Below are positions 48,673-61,300 of a stretch of 64,000 nucleotides of DNA, one piece after another. Under the pieces are notes generated by a model. It did no database searches. It was not told the DNA's origin and saw nothing but the letters and a program-made list of their open reading frames with translations. A program made the translations under genes and the position numbers. Source of the stretch: Protonemura montana (Eukaryota; Arthropoda; Insecta; Plecoptera; Nemouridae); the NCBI GenBank assembly GCA_947568835.1, contig OX387602.1, positions 29,037,633 to 29,101,632 on the forward strand, in the 5' to 3' direction. Numbering within the stretch: the first letter of the stretch is position 1; every line of letters begins with the position of its first letter.

Positions 48673-51074
48673 TTTGGTAACTTATTGTTATTGTAGCTCG
48701 CTCAATTTGCTTATCAAAGTGCGGGTTGTTGTGGTGGCCGCGTGGAGCGCCACGGTCGAGCACGGAGGGCAGACTTTGTTGTTTGCTATCGCCGTGGTTA
48801 ATAAATCTGGCCGCAATGGCGGCAGCTCTTCTTACCTATGCGTCTAAGGTGTGGGTAAAAACAAAAACGCACAAATAACACCGTTGCGAAACGGGATTAG
48901 TTAGACTTTTAGTCCAACTTACAGTAAAATGGACGACACGCAGCCTTCTCGCAACATTCATCCGTACAAGAGCTGTGTTGCGGCCATCTTTGTTGGCTTC
49001 TCTAATCCTGAAAATACTTTAAATGCAAATATAAATTATATCTCGTACTTAATAAAGATGCAACTTCTTAGCTCGGCATATTAAATTCCATCTTAATGGT
49101 TCTAGATGATCTTGCGCAACCCATTAATTACCTCATTGCAAAATTTATAAGAACATCAAATGAACGTACTTTTAAATCTAAAAGATTATTCTCTGCACAT
49201 AGATACACTCCAATTTGCTCCAATTAAAATTCCTTGAATCAATTTAGAATCTAAATTCGTTCGTGAGAGTTTTCTGCATTCTACACCGTACAAAGAGAAT
49301 AAATTAAAATGCAGATAAACTCTTTTGAATACGATCTCAGGCTGTACATTGCGCGTACGTGCATCTCACCATCTCGCTCCAAGTGCATTAAAATGGCCGG
49401 CACCTTTCTCTCTCTCTCGACGGTCTCTGCATCAACACTCTGTACCGGAAACAGACAGAGAGAGAGAGATAGAGATGGGGGCGTTTACACCTCGACGGGA
49501 ACAAGACCGAGGTGAACACTGCACTCTGGAAAAGCACGGCCGGTGAGAGTCCGCATGTTTCATTTGTATGCAACATGCAAATTCGTTTGTCGCTTCGGAG
49601 CAGTGTTGCCAACCCCAGGAGTCCTTGAAAGAAAGTGACGCGCTACGGAACGCGCCGCGTCCTAGATCGCTCCCCTGCGATATGTAAAATGTCACCGCTC
49701 GGCTTGTTGGGTCGTGTCGCGGCCAGGGCATGGGTACTGGCCGTGACGGATGATAACGATGCTGGACCTCTGCTGTTTTTTTTTTTCGGTGAATCAAAAG
49801 CCGTCAAAAGCACCGCTTGATGGAAACCAGGACAGCTTTCTTGCAATTTCACCGGTCTGTTCTACTGTTCCTGAAATGTTTGTGTAAAAATTACTTGTCA
49901 TACAACTGGAGTTTCGTGTACAGAGTTCTTCGATCACTAGAACGCCACTTTGACGACGTCGGCGACTTGAGGATTACTCGAGGCAGAGCAAATTCTGTGT
50001 CGCGAGAAGTAGTGAACAAAGTCGCTTGAAACCGAAAGTAGGATTTCCTGGACTTGGTCCGGATATGTTCGAACATGCTTTGGCCGAGTGTGTGGAAAGC
50101 GTGGTCCACGTTGTTGGCCGCGTCGTGTCTGTCACCGCCAGGCGTCGCGACGTCGACACGTGGCGTCGGAGGAGAGCGGGACAGTTGGGGAACTTTTTGG
50201 TTATGTGGGATTGCTCGGCTTACAAAATTTCAAGTGTGAGGCAAGGTTGGGTACATTCAAATGGCTTTTTTTATGTTAAAACTGTGTTTTTTTTTTGTGT
50301 GAATTTCAGTAAAAGTGTGCCAATTCACTTGATTGGGATAAACTTGCCCATATGATGTTAAATTTAGTGGAATGCCTGTTTATGATTTGTCGCTCAGGGA
50401 CAGAATTGAAAGTAAATAAATATATTTCAATACATATTTTGTTTTGACCTGATATCTTTAGTACCGCAATACTAGGTATGTTTGAAAGCTTTTTACAAAA
50501 TCTATTTGCTGAGCCCGGAGGTAAAACCACAGAATGCTCAACGACAAAATACTATTCCACAGAAATATATTTTCGGAAGTAAAGAAAAATAAACCGCGCC
50601 GTCCCATATTCCGAAGAACAAAACGAATTGATATAATATTCATAGAATTATTAATTGCATTGAATTCAATTTGGAAATGCCAGTGGCATTTGAATGGGGA
50701 CCCCCCCTTGAAACATTTCAACCACCACGGCACGATCGATCCGCCGTGATCACTGCACACCAAACTGTCTGGCACACAATTTAAAATCTGAAAATGGAGC
50801 TTTTACGCTCTGTCAATTTGACAGGACATTGAGATCGGACACAAGGAGACCGTGCTATCTCGCGTCAATCTGCAACAATTTTTGAATGCCAACAATTAGG
50901 TCCCAGCGACATCCGCGCTGTGATTCTGATTAGAAGTTTGTCGCGCTATCAAAAAGGGTAATCGCACTCGATGTTACACTGCACAATGCGTAACGAGACT
51001 GTGTGTAATGACTTGATAATCGAATCACAAGTGCGCTGTTAATAAGACCACTTACACGCTCCAGTGACTAAAAT

Positions 51075-51165
51075 AGCTTCTATTCTTTCAGGTAAGGATC
51101 AGCGACGCAGACAAAACGACGTTCTAGTGACACCGTCGCCCACTCGTGCACTGAAACGGCGATAG
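51075..51165 (+). promoter_or_regulatory. Second candidate recursive splice (ratchet) site with RS-type exon
   Basis: The tract CTTCTATTCTTTCAG abuts GTAAGG at 51091/51092. A strong donor, GTGAGC, begins at 51166, giving a 74-nt segment nearly the same size as that at 33565-33640. In phase 1 the segment reads GKDQRRRQNDVLVTPS and onward, ending with a TAG that is exactly its last codon. Including it would therefore terminate the protein, as expected for a cryptic RS-exon. A branch-point-like GTGACTAAAAT lies just upstream. A chance match cannot be excluded. Confidence 0.3.
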
Positions 51166-52221
51166 GTGAGCAGACGCACTGAGCAAAACGCACCATTCGG
51201 TCATGATAATTAAAACAATTGGAATCAGCTAATTACATGACCTTTGTGCACACGAGAGGTTCGTTATAGTTTGTGATATATGCGATCATGCCATGCCCAA
51301 GCTGGTGTTCGGAGGGAGAATGATTTTTGTTTTCAAAGTTAGTTCTCTGGTATCGTGGGATATATTTGTCGGGTTCCTTGGGGTGCGTGTCACGGGGACA
51401 TTCAGTCGGGTACGCACACAGCGTTTTTAGCGCGTCAATTTGAGTATCCGGCGAGACGATCGCGGCGATAGCGACGGTTTGCCGAACTGCTAGTCCGGCT
51501 AATTGGGCGATTTTAGTTGTTTGGTCCTTCAGGGATACCGATCTGGGAGTTGGGAACGGGTTAAAATGCCTATCGACGTTTCTAAAGCCGTTTTGGTTAC
51601 TTTTGGAGGGTTTACACGTTTTTTTGGGGGAAATTTGGTGATTATAACAGAGGCAGAAAGAGTTTCACTTCAAGTCTTAAAGCATGAGAACAAATGACCC
51701 ATGAAAAATTTCTCATCAGTTTATCACATAAGGTTGGGGCTTCGTGGACGTAAACTATTATTTATCTTTTCTTCCTATTATTTTACTCTCAAACTTACTG
51801 TATTGAGACCGTTCTATAGCATTGTCTGCATGAATTATATAATTGCTGAAATAATCTAGGATAATCACCTCAATAGAACGAGATTCAAATCTGCAATTAT
51901 CAAACAGAAGAGTGTTGAAAGCCCGAAATAAATACGCATCAACAATTATGCAAGAAATGGACCCATTTCGTTTCTCATAAGCACGAATCTCTGCCGTTGC
52001 TCTGGATGGTAATCAGAGTATAAGCCGGTCTAATTGAGACACTCTGCGTTTGCACCTTGGAGAATGGACTTGTTAGCAAAGCACCACGGAGCTGTCGCTG
52101 CGAGGGCGTTTGGAGGCCATCGCCTGCTCGCAGGTTCAACGCTTGCCACGGGATATGACCACGAGGAATCGGATCTCAGGTCCTGGCAGGGATTGTCTTA
52201 CGACGACGTTGTGGTCGGGGA

Positions 52222-52237
52222 GGGGGGGGGGGGGGGG
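52222..52237 (+). repeat. Poly-G tract
   Basis: Sixteen consecutive G. Similar runs occur at 28419-28432 (14 G) and at about 56021-56033, so G homopolymers recur in this genome. Confidence 0.9.
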
Positions 52238-52434
52238 TTGAGGCGATCGACAGGTCTCGGTGGGTATCGAATTTATATCAAGGCCCAGATCGACTTGTTT
52301 TCATACGCCTGTCAGATTTCCTAGCAAGGAGTGGGATCTAAAGGGAATATTTTTAAATTCAACCTATACGCCTATCGAGAAACTCTTGAGGAAAATAGGA
52401 AAGCTAGTTTTGACAATGAGTTAAACGGTTTGGC

Positions 52435-52840
52435 ATGTTGGAAATACCGGTCCTCATGAGATCACCGAAGTTAAGAAACACTGGCGTGGGTCAGGTATGG
52501 GATGGGTGACCACCGAACGGTTTGGCGCGATCGGTTTGGCTGGGTCATGTATTGGATCAAGGAAAACTTGACTGTTTATCAAACTCTCGACATCATTTCG
52601 ATGACATCATCATTGTGAGATTGTTCTGTCCTTCGGAAGAGACTTAAGCCGGTGGTCCTTCTAATGCTCGTTCACAGGATTAGGTTGCTTGCCGCCAACG
52701 GATTTCCTCTTCACTTTTCCAGAATGGGTTATACTTATATGTGCATGTTAATACTTGTCAAATTTACTGACGCCGTTTGACCAGTTCCACGTGGCTCGTT
52801 GTCATAACAGTGCGTCGTTAAACACAACAAGTCAATAAAT
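52435..52840 (+). mobile_element. 5S rRNA-derived SINE, full length
   Basis: The head at 52441-52510 has TACCGGTCCTCATGAGATCA, CCGAAGTTAAGAAACACTGG and GATGGGTGACCACCG. The body continues with a diverged middle (CTCGACATCATTTCGATGAC) and GTCCTTCGGAAGAGACTTAA. The tail has TTACTGACGCCGTTTGACCA, GTGCGTCGTTAAACACAACA, then AGTCAATAAAT. It is collinear with 34640-35075. Confidence 0.75.
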
Positions 52841-55800
52841 CCGTTAACAAGCAACTCTATGGAAAGTAACAAATCGCAACCTAGTAATGTTTGACGAGAG
52901 CAGACTTCTGGTAGACTTGCAACGTTAACCATCAGAGGAAGAGACGCTAGCACAACCACCAGGAGCAGGTGTTAATTACACAACAAAACTAAAAAGTGCA
53001 TTTTTGGCAAACTTAATTTGCAGAGTTTGTTCTCCAGCCTTGTTCTGGAAATGTTTCAACCACGATTCCCTAACGTTAAAGTTGCACAGGTTTTTGTGCT
53101 ATCGGCGCCGCATCCCAGAAGGGTACAACGCCCCCACCCCCCACACTCATACCCTAACGAAACATCATAGCATCGCCACCGTCCGATTGATCTTAATCAA
53201 GTTTGCCCGCTTTTCACGAGCGGCGCCAGCGTCGCGAGGCGCGGCTCTACACACGCACGCACACGCGTGCCCACGCGTGATCCGTCATCGTTACGCGCGT
53301 AAAACAAGACGCACAGAGTGCGTTGCTATGGGACCGGTCGTGCGTAGGAGGGTGGGGAGGGGGTGGGGAGGGGGGGTGGCAGGAAAAAAACAAGGGGAAA
53401 ACAATGTCCGATCGCCGTGTTTGACGGGGCTGTGATATTGTTACCGATCGGTGTCCGGTGACGGGTATACTTCTTCGATCTACCGCTGGGGGGCGAAATG
53501 GCTTTCTGCTGTACGGCTCGGAGCTCTCCACGAAGAAGGCGCTCCATCCATTTGGGAAAACAATGGGGATAATGTGTTTTAGTTAGCGAACGGTTGTAAC
53601 AATGGTGTGCGAGTGCATTAACCAATGTTATGGATGTTGAGGATGGGTCGGATTTCGCTAGATTTGAAGATGTCGATGGCAGACCACTCATGTTACTAAG
53701 TAGGTAAAGGGCAACGCTGAGTTACGTAGATAGATATTAAGTGAAGCCACATCTTGGTGCCTCGGGGTGAAGTCCAAACGTACCCTTGGAGTTCTTTGGG
53801 GTAATTATTATACGCCCTCTTCAGTGGAAGTTACTTTCAAGTGCGCTAGTTCTGAAGTGAGTTAAAACTGCAAGTTCTCGACCTAGTCTTGGTCTTAATT
53901 GTAGCGATTCACTATTGCTTTCGCTGTCAATCTTATACTTAATTACCACCAATCTCGGAGTGCAATACATTTTGAAAACATTCGTTAACTCGACGATTAC
54001 GATGACAGTTTAAAGTGTTTTGTAAATTCGCGGCTGTACGAATGAGACGTCTGGGTAACAGTTGACGAGGTGTTAAGCACGACCTACTTGCTCCCATGAG
54101 TCGCTCAGAGTGTCTTTAGACTCATGGCACAGAGATCTCCCTCGCGTTCAACTCTCTCTCGCCATGAATCACTGCCATGCGGACCGTCAACCACACGGAC
54201 AACGCCATCTAGATTCGTCGACGTGCACCACAACTCGTTCATTTCTCTCCACTGTTGACAGAAATTGCAGCCGGCACTAGTCGGCGATTCAAACTAGTAC
54301 CGGAGCCGCTAAAGATTAAATGAAACATGATGCACGAGATGCAAGTGAAATGTAATTTGGATGCATATATAATTGGGTCTCGAACCGATGACGTCGTCGC
54401 AACATGTTAATAACGTGTGCAACTGCTCGGTTTCGCTCGGTGCACCCTACGCCGTCACGTCGTCATCGCGACGGTATTAATATTCCTCCGTTTTCTTCAG
54501 TCTTCGGCAAATATTGGCTGCTGCACCCCATGTATGTACGAGACCCGCGCGACACGTCTAAGTATAAGTTGAAAACTATGTCACAATGTTCCCTAACTTT
54601 GTTATTATTAACTAACATCCATATCTGATCCATTAATGCTGCAGATTTCGTCATACAAGACGACACAGAGATTGTCTTTGCCGCCGACGCCGACGCCGAC
54701 GTGAAACTTTGGTGTGTGTGTGTGTGTGAAACGTAAATCTACATACATTATCGCCCCGCGGTTCTCGAAAGTTCGGGCGACGCCCGTTTTGCGCGACGCT
54801 CGCGATAATAATATCCTGTCTCGCGGGAACTTTGTCTTGCACCATATAATACCACTGGAAGACTTGTCGGTAATGGCACACTGACAATGTTCGACAGTAT
54901 ATGTAAGTGATACCCATAATGCAGCAGCGTTAAATTGCAATCTTGATGAGAAACGAATGCACATGTCTACTCTCAAAGTTATTTATTAGCTGCTCAATAA
55001 GCTTGGCAATATCCGATGGAAAGACCGTTTGTGTCTGGCAAGGTTATAGTGGTTGTCGACGTTCCCATAAGAGAGGTCAGGAACGGATCGGGAGGTGGCC
55101 GGAACATGGCGTGACTCTTGAGGTGCGTTCGATAAAAGGGGTGGATTCCACACAACTTAACCTGCGGCAAGTCTTGCCGTTGTGCCAAAGAAGAAAATCA
55201 TCTTCGGACTAAAACTGTGTTGGCACCGAGTTAGGTTGAGAGTCGCGGCGCTTATGTAAAACGAGAGGGCAACACGTGGTGATGAAAGGTGCCACCCGAT
55301 GGCGTTTGCGGACAAAATTTGTAACACATCGGCAATGAAACAAGTTTGACTCAAAATATCGATTAATATCAATTGTTCATAAAAGAATATTTGAGTGTAA
55401 TTCAGTTTTGAATGCGTGTTTTATACGAAAGATAGCAAAATTAAATCACTTTTCGCCGACAAATAAGTTGTTCAGTCGGTCTGTTTTTGTCGTGAAGACA
55501 TAAAAACATTAGAGCGACAACTTTGACAAACATATATTGTTATTAGTTGCAAAGAGATTCCCACGAGTTGTCTTTTGACGGCAACAGAGGTCAACAATAT
55601 GAACCGTTTGGTCTACACTGAGACACAGAAATAATTGCTGTCATTTTTATATCATAGAGTTATACGTTCAAAATGCGTAGACGCGTAGCAATGGAGCGGC
55701 ATTGCGTTCCCAGCGACATTGTGTTCCGGTCGTTTAGTAGGGCAAAAACGGCGACCGCATGCCGTCGTCGAGGATGGCGATTAGGTCATTACGCAGCACA

Positions 55801-57659
55801 GCGATGGAGGTGGTAATCCTCTGCACCGGCCATTGTTGTCGCTTTCCCACGCGACTGGACAGCCCTGAATGGAGAGGCGATGTTCTCGTGCGATAACAGA
55901 GCATGAACAGAGAGGCGACGTCGGACGCAACGGTGTCCGCCGAGCGAAGAAGCGGCGACGGTGCCAAAAAACCGCGGACACTGGGCATAGCGCCCGCTGC
56001 CCAGCGGGGCGGCTAAGGAAAGGGGGGGGGGGGCGTCACAGCACATAGAAATATCGCAAGAAATTTGCATCAATTCAGCGTTTTTTTGGCAAAAAAAGAT
56101 TTTTTCCCGTTCTCGGCGTTCCAGTTTTGTTTCCCTAAATCGCCCATCGGATTTTATCGCCACGGCCCTCTTGCAGACGAAAATTTGCGATGTTTTTCCA
56201 AGCCGGCCGAAAGGAGGCGGCGTTGTTTATTTTATTTGGAAGTTTATTCGTTTGGCACGGCCTCTAGCGGGCGCGTAACGAGATGGTGCAACGGTCTCGA
56301 GCAGCGCTCCGTGCGGCCGGCGTTCGTATACAGGAGAGACGTCGCTGCCCGCGAGCAACTTCCGTCCGGCACGCTCGCAATGCGCATGTGCGAGCGGCAA
56401 TCTGTAACGGAACGCGTTTACGTCATGCTGACAATTTGCAGAGGAGTGACTCAAGTTATAGAGGCTGTACATCGCTTTATTTACTCTTCGGCGTGTGTAC
56501 TTGCATGCACACGATCTCGTTGCGCGGGATTGCATGCACAAGATTGCGCGGGGGCGGCTGCTGATTTCGGGCGAATGATAATTATTTGGGACACTCTTTC
56601 CGGCGATGACACCAGCTTGACGGGGTCTCTGGATTTAGATCGACGGCTATCTGTGCTTGTTTGTTTATTGAGGAAACGAATCTTCGTTCCAGAAGCAGCC
56701 TAACGCGGGACTTACTGAGGCTTTTCGAAAGCTATTTATCGCTTTGAGGATTCGTTTATTTCTGTAATCGAGAACAAGGGTTCCGAGCGTCAAAACGTTG
56801 AAAGTTGACCAGAAAATATCTGAAAATGCGAAGACTTGTGGATCTTAAGCATTTATATAGGGAAAATTATAAGTCGGTTTACATATTTGCAAATTATTTC
56901 ACTTTTCAAAAATATAAAATAACGCTAACTTTGCCCAATTTTGTCAACAACACATGCAAACGCTTCCGAGCGAACACCCAATCGTAACCTAACCTGTAAC
57001 ACCCATTGCCCACGGTTCGGGGCCCGATTTCGCCTCTGGATTATGAAATGGCCCCGCGAGAGGAGCCCGTCGTTTGCCATCATACGCGCGCCGACAGCGC
57101 GCTCGGTGGCCGGTCTCCGCATCGAGTACCGAGTGACCGATCGACGCACACCATCGATTCTATCGACTGGCTCGTGGAAATCATGGAAAGCGCCGGGCGT
57201 GTTGACACCGTGCCGGGATATCCCTCCGGGAAATCAGTCGGAGAGATATTTTATACATGTCGCTCGGGGGGGCGGGCGATATCGCAGCGCTGCCGGCGGC
57301 CGGGATGTGATTTTAACTAAACTGGGGCTCAGATTTTTAATTGTGACGGATGGACGTTTGAGGTTTTAGAGGATGACGTTTGTTTTACTAGTTGTTTTGG
57401 CCCCGCGAGTGATTGGTTGCATTTAAATGCTGTGTTTTAATTGCACTCGATTTTATTTTCCGCATGCATTTGTCAATTAAGCTGTTTGCTACCGCGTACA
57501 GACACGTGATATTTATGATTTGTGCAAATTAATTATTGATCTGCAGAGGTTTACCAACGAACCCAGGTACACAATTCAGAAGCTGAGCTATTTCAGTTTG
57601 AATCTGCTCGTCTTAGTCTCTCCGTGCCATGTCGCTTTTTAAAGTTTAACTATTATTAT

Positions 57660-58335
57660 TATTATTTGTGGTGTTTAACGACGCACTGTTTTGACAACTG
57701 GCCCTGCGGCACTGGTCTAATGGCGTCGGTGAATGAGTGGATGATGATGAGGATGATGATGAACCTAACCTAGCCTAGAAGGGAGGAGGGGAAACCCGGT
57801 GCCGGCACGTAGCCTACTTATAGAGGAGTAAGAAAATATTATGCACTTCCTGCAAACATCAAAGGCGAGGAAGATTTTGTTAAGTTTAGTAAAAAATTAG
57901 AAAGTTTTGTTAGTATCTAAGTAAAACTTTAAGCTAAGAAATTACAAAAATGTAAAATGTACTGTAAATAGCATTTTTTTGCTAAATAAACAACTTCAAA
58001 CAAACAAACTCCTGTCGAAGAGCACCAAGGGGACCACCGGCTTCACGTCCCTTCCGAAGGACGGTACAACGCGAACAGCAGGATTCCTCCACAAATCCAT
58101 GCTGTCGAGAGGTTCCCTCTCGGGACAGGGTCCCGTGTCAACAATGGTCCCTCTAGTGCTTTTTTCCAGGAGAAAACTAAATGTCGGATCCGGGTTTCAC
58201 TTTCTCCCTTATAGACTAGGCATGATGCATCGCTATGGTTCAACCCCTAATTCACCGACGCCATAATACTAGTGCCACAGAACCGGTTGTCCAAACAGTG
58301 CGTCGTTAAACACCATACAGCAATCAATCAGGACC
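57660..58335. mobile_element. 5S-SINE fold-back (inverted dimer) carrying a LINE fragment
   Basis: The left arm is minus orientation (57668-57818 and 58008-58110), from the tail (GTGTTTAACGACGCACTGTT, GGCGTCGGTGAATGAG) to the mid-body. The right arm is plus orientation (about 58100-58335), from mid-body to the same tail (ATTCACCGACGCCATAATAC, GTGCGTCGTTAAACACCATA, then CAATCAATC). Both arms lack the 5S head; the heads would have pointed inward. The left arm is split by a LINE 3' fragment at 57819-58007. Confidence 0.75.
57819..58007 (+). mobile_element. 5'-truncated LINE (non-LTR retrotransposon) 3' end
   Basis: The frame 57822-57920 encodes 32 residues ending in a stop: RGVRKYYALPANIK, then EDFVKFSKKLESFVSI. 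This pattern (R-x-Y-x-x-LP-x-x-I, then F-x-K-L) is typical of the extreme C-terminus of LINE reverse transcriptases. A short 3' UTR with AATAAA and an (AAAC)n-like tail follows. The insertion interrupts the 5S-SINE block GTAGCCTACTCCTGTCGAAG, duplicating about 3 bp (ACT at 57816-57818 and 58008-58010). The coding remnant is far too short to be functional. Confidence 0.55.
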
Positions 58336-61300
58336 AACTCGTTCTGCAAGTAATTTCCTCTTCTTGGGTAAAGTTTCCGGCGAGGTCCGCGCCGTACGAC
58401 AGGCGACGGCGCGTTGCTCCACTCGCTCACCAATTAGCATTATTACTCGGGCTAAGAAGCAAAAAAAAATCACTAGCAGATTTCGTTCTCGACGCTGTGA
58501 ATACACTTGGCTGCTTTAAGCAGTTTCTTGTGAAGTTTGCAGTAAGTTTTGTGTACCAGAGGGCCGGGAAACACGTTACGATGACAGCGTGATGAGCGGG
58601 CGAGAGAAGAGTTTGCTTCTAGGCAGCGAATTTATTTGTGGGGCGTTTGTCTCCTCATTGCGCGATATTGAAATCTTTAGGCCACTTATAAACTGTAACG
58701 ATTTAAATATAGAAATAGAGTCAAGATCTGAATGTGGACGGTGCGTGGACCCACACTCGTGCTAAACAACCTCGTCGCTGACGCCGACCTGATGTCGAAC
58801 GGAAAAAGCGCAAACAAAAGCAAAGTTCTGCTAGTTTAAAAAGTAAAACTAATCCAAAAAAGTGTCTCTTTTTGGTAAGTCCTAAACATATGGCGTTTGA
58901 CATTCACCCTAGTGCCCTTGTATTGCCACCAACTAAAATTTACACGGGGCAATTAATTTAACAACAATTTCTAAACTAGAGCCACGTTTTAACGGCCCAA
59001 CTCCCGACCCGACCCATTGAATTCACTTCGGATGTCGTGAAGAGCCTCCGTTACAACGGCTAGGCGCCGGCTTCGCTTTGATCCGCTACGCCGACGCCGA
59101 CGCCGACACCGGGATGCTGCCGGCGGTGATGTCAGCGCCGAGGGCGCAACGCCAAGTGTGTCTCTGGTCGGCGAGTCAAACGAAGCCGTGATCTCAGGCG
59201 ACGCTCGAGTCGACGCCGTGCGACGCCCACCGCGATGCCGACGATCCAAAATTAGCATCGCGACGGCGACGGCGATCGTCGGATGGGATACACTTTGTTG
59301 GCCAGCTGATATTAAGTTTGGATTGTGGATTGGACGTTTAAGATACGTAGTGTGATGGGTCATGTTTAGGAACGGTTAGTAGTCTAACCGTGCAAGAGAA
59401 TCGAGAAGAAGATATGCTCGCGGTTTTTGGTATTCTGCAAAGCTGCCAAACAATTTCTGCAATTGCTTTGCGAAGAAGTTGGAATTAGGACACGCAATGC
59501 TTACATTTTTAACATCGAATTGATTGCATTCCGAGCGCCCTGTGCGTACCGAGTGCCAGAATAAGCCGACATGACCGAAGCATTTCCCCCAAAAATACCG
59601 TCGTACACGAAAAGTGCAAAAAGAACTCAAAGAGCTTGGTTTTACCTTTGACCCGAGCGAACACGAAAATTGCCCAAACATTTGAATGCGTTTGCTAGTA
59701 AGTAAGAGAAAATTTAGCTGACCCAAAGAAACAAATCAAGGAAAAAACCTCTGAAAGGTGTTCTCAAAATGTGGACACTGCCGCAAGATGCTAGGAGCAC
59801 GTTCAGCCGGGCCGTGACATGCAGAGAGCGCTATTTGCGGCGGTGGCGGCGACGATAAACATCGGCGACGGCAGCGCCGCATCCGGCATGGACGGCCAGT
59901 GAAGACACTACGCCCAGTGCACTGTGCATGCAGCGGCGGTATTTATAAAGCTGTGACACGGCCTTGCATTACTCTTGAACAGCACGGCCAGTTGGCACGT
60001 CATGCTTCGAGCGGGGATGTCAGTGAAACAAACGCGAGATATGCACGCGCACTGGGGACATGCATCGGTCTGCATGGTGTGCCGTGATGGGCGATAAAGT
60101 TCTTGCTCTTTTCTTCCTAGAATCAAAGAAAAAAAGGGCATTTAATCATTTAATGGTTATTCGTAGCGTATGATTTGCCTTAAAAAGAAGCCTGGCTAGA
60201 GATTTTCACGAATCTACGACAATATTATAGAACACTATTTTAGAAGACGTTGGGCATGCGCTTATCTCAAAATGTCAGCTACTTTTGGAAACTTAAGTAT
60301 CCTGTTTCTTGTGTTCACGCTCTGGCATTGAAATCGCTAGACGTCGGATACTTACAACGGATCGGCCGTTACACGTACGACGCCCGATGACGTCACGTCT
60401 GTGGCGGCGTCGCGACGCCGAGGCCGAGGGTCGGAAGTGACGTTGCTGATCCTCGGCAATCATGACGTAGACCGACGGATCACGCCAAAACCACGGCCCC
60501 TCGGACCCCCTCCCAAACCCTAGTAATGAGGAGTACGAGGGTCGTATGCTGGTGAAAAGCTATCTTCAGAGATAGGGGCGGTGAACAGGCTTCAAGAAAA
60601 TACCGGGGCAGTTCTTTATTGGGGGAAAGTCTGGAGGATCGTCTTGATCATTCGCTAGATGGTGAAGGTCATGGCCTTGAACTGTTCAGCCAATGGGACA
60701 GATTTGTTTGACTACGAATATTGGCTGGAACGACAGTTTGACTGCTCCATTCTGTTCGACTTTAGTGTACATTCGGTGGAAAAACCACCAACTTGCATGA
60801 ACCATGTTGGCACAAAATCATTTATTAACAAAACTTTATTGTGTTTATCTGTGTGGCCATGTTTAATGCAATTCGTCGATGTCATCCGCTGGCACTGAAA
60901 TATCGGCTCGACCCATTTTAACAACTAGCAACGCTCGGATGAAGCAGTTGATACCAATCAGAGCAAAATATGAATAGAGGAATATTGTTACGTTTTAATT
61001 CCACACCCCCGCCGCCGCCGCCCCCACACATGTCACTGCGCCCGGGGATAACGGCTTTGCATGTTGTGCGCGGTGCTCGTCAATCGCCCCTCCCCACGCG
61101 AACACACGTAAAACATTGCCCCGACGCCTCGCCGTTTCTTTGCCCACGAATTTATTATTTTCAAAGTGTCAATTTCAGTGATAAATCTCTCAGCAACCGC
61201 GCGCGCTCTGCACAGAGCAAACACGATCCTTTTTTGTAATTACTTTCTCGCCCGGTGTGTACCTATCTGTGTGTGTGCGTGTGTGGTGGTGAATTATTCT

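Larger units (their letters stand above)
33641..51091 (+). other. Probable second segment of the long intron (or intergenic), repeat-bearing
   Basis: This is a 17.5-kb stretch between the two ratchet-type sites. Apart from the listed repeats I see no supported gene. Open islands at 41340-41569 and 42779-43045 are discussed as findings. Microsatellites of GT lie at 43641-43680 and of AC at 46902-46915. The remaining DNA is AT-rich and unremarkable. Confidence 0.3.

Noticed and set aside
56065-56703. Longest plus-strand ORF (212 codons) in the right half
   Set aside because: No domain, no plausible N-terminus, mixed codon use and no splice or poly(A) context. It lies in a GC-rich patch where stops are rare.
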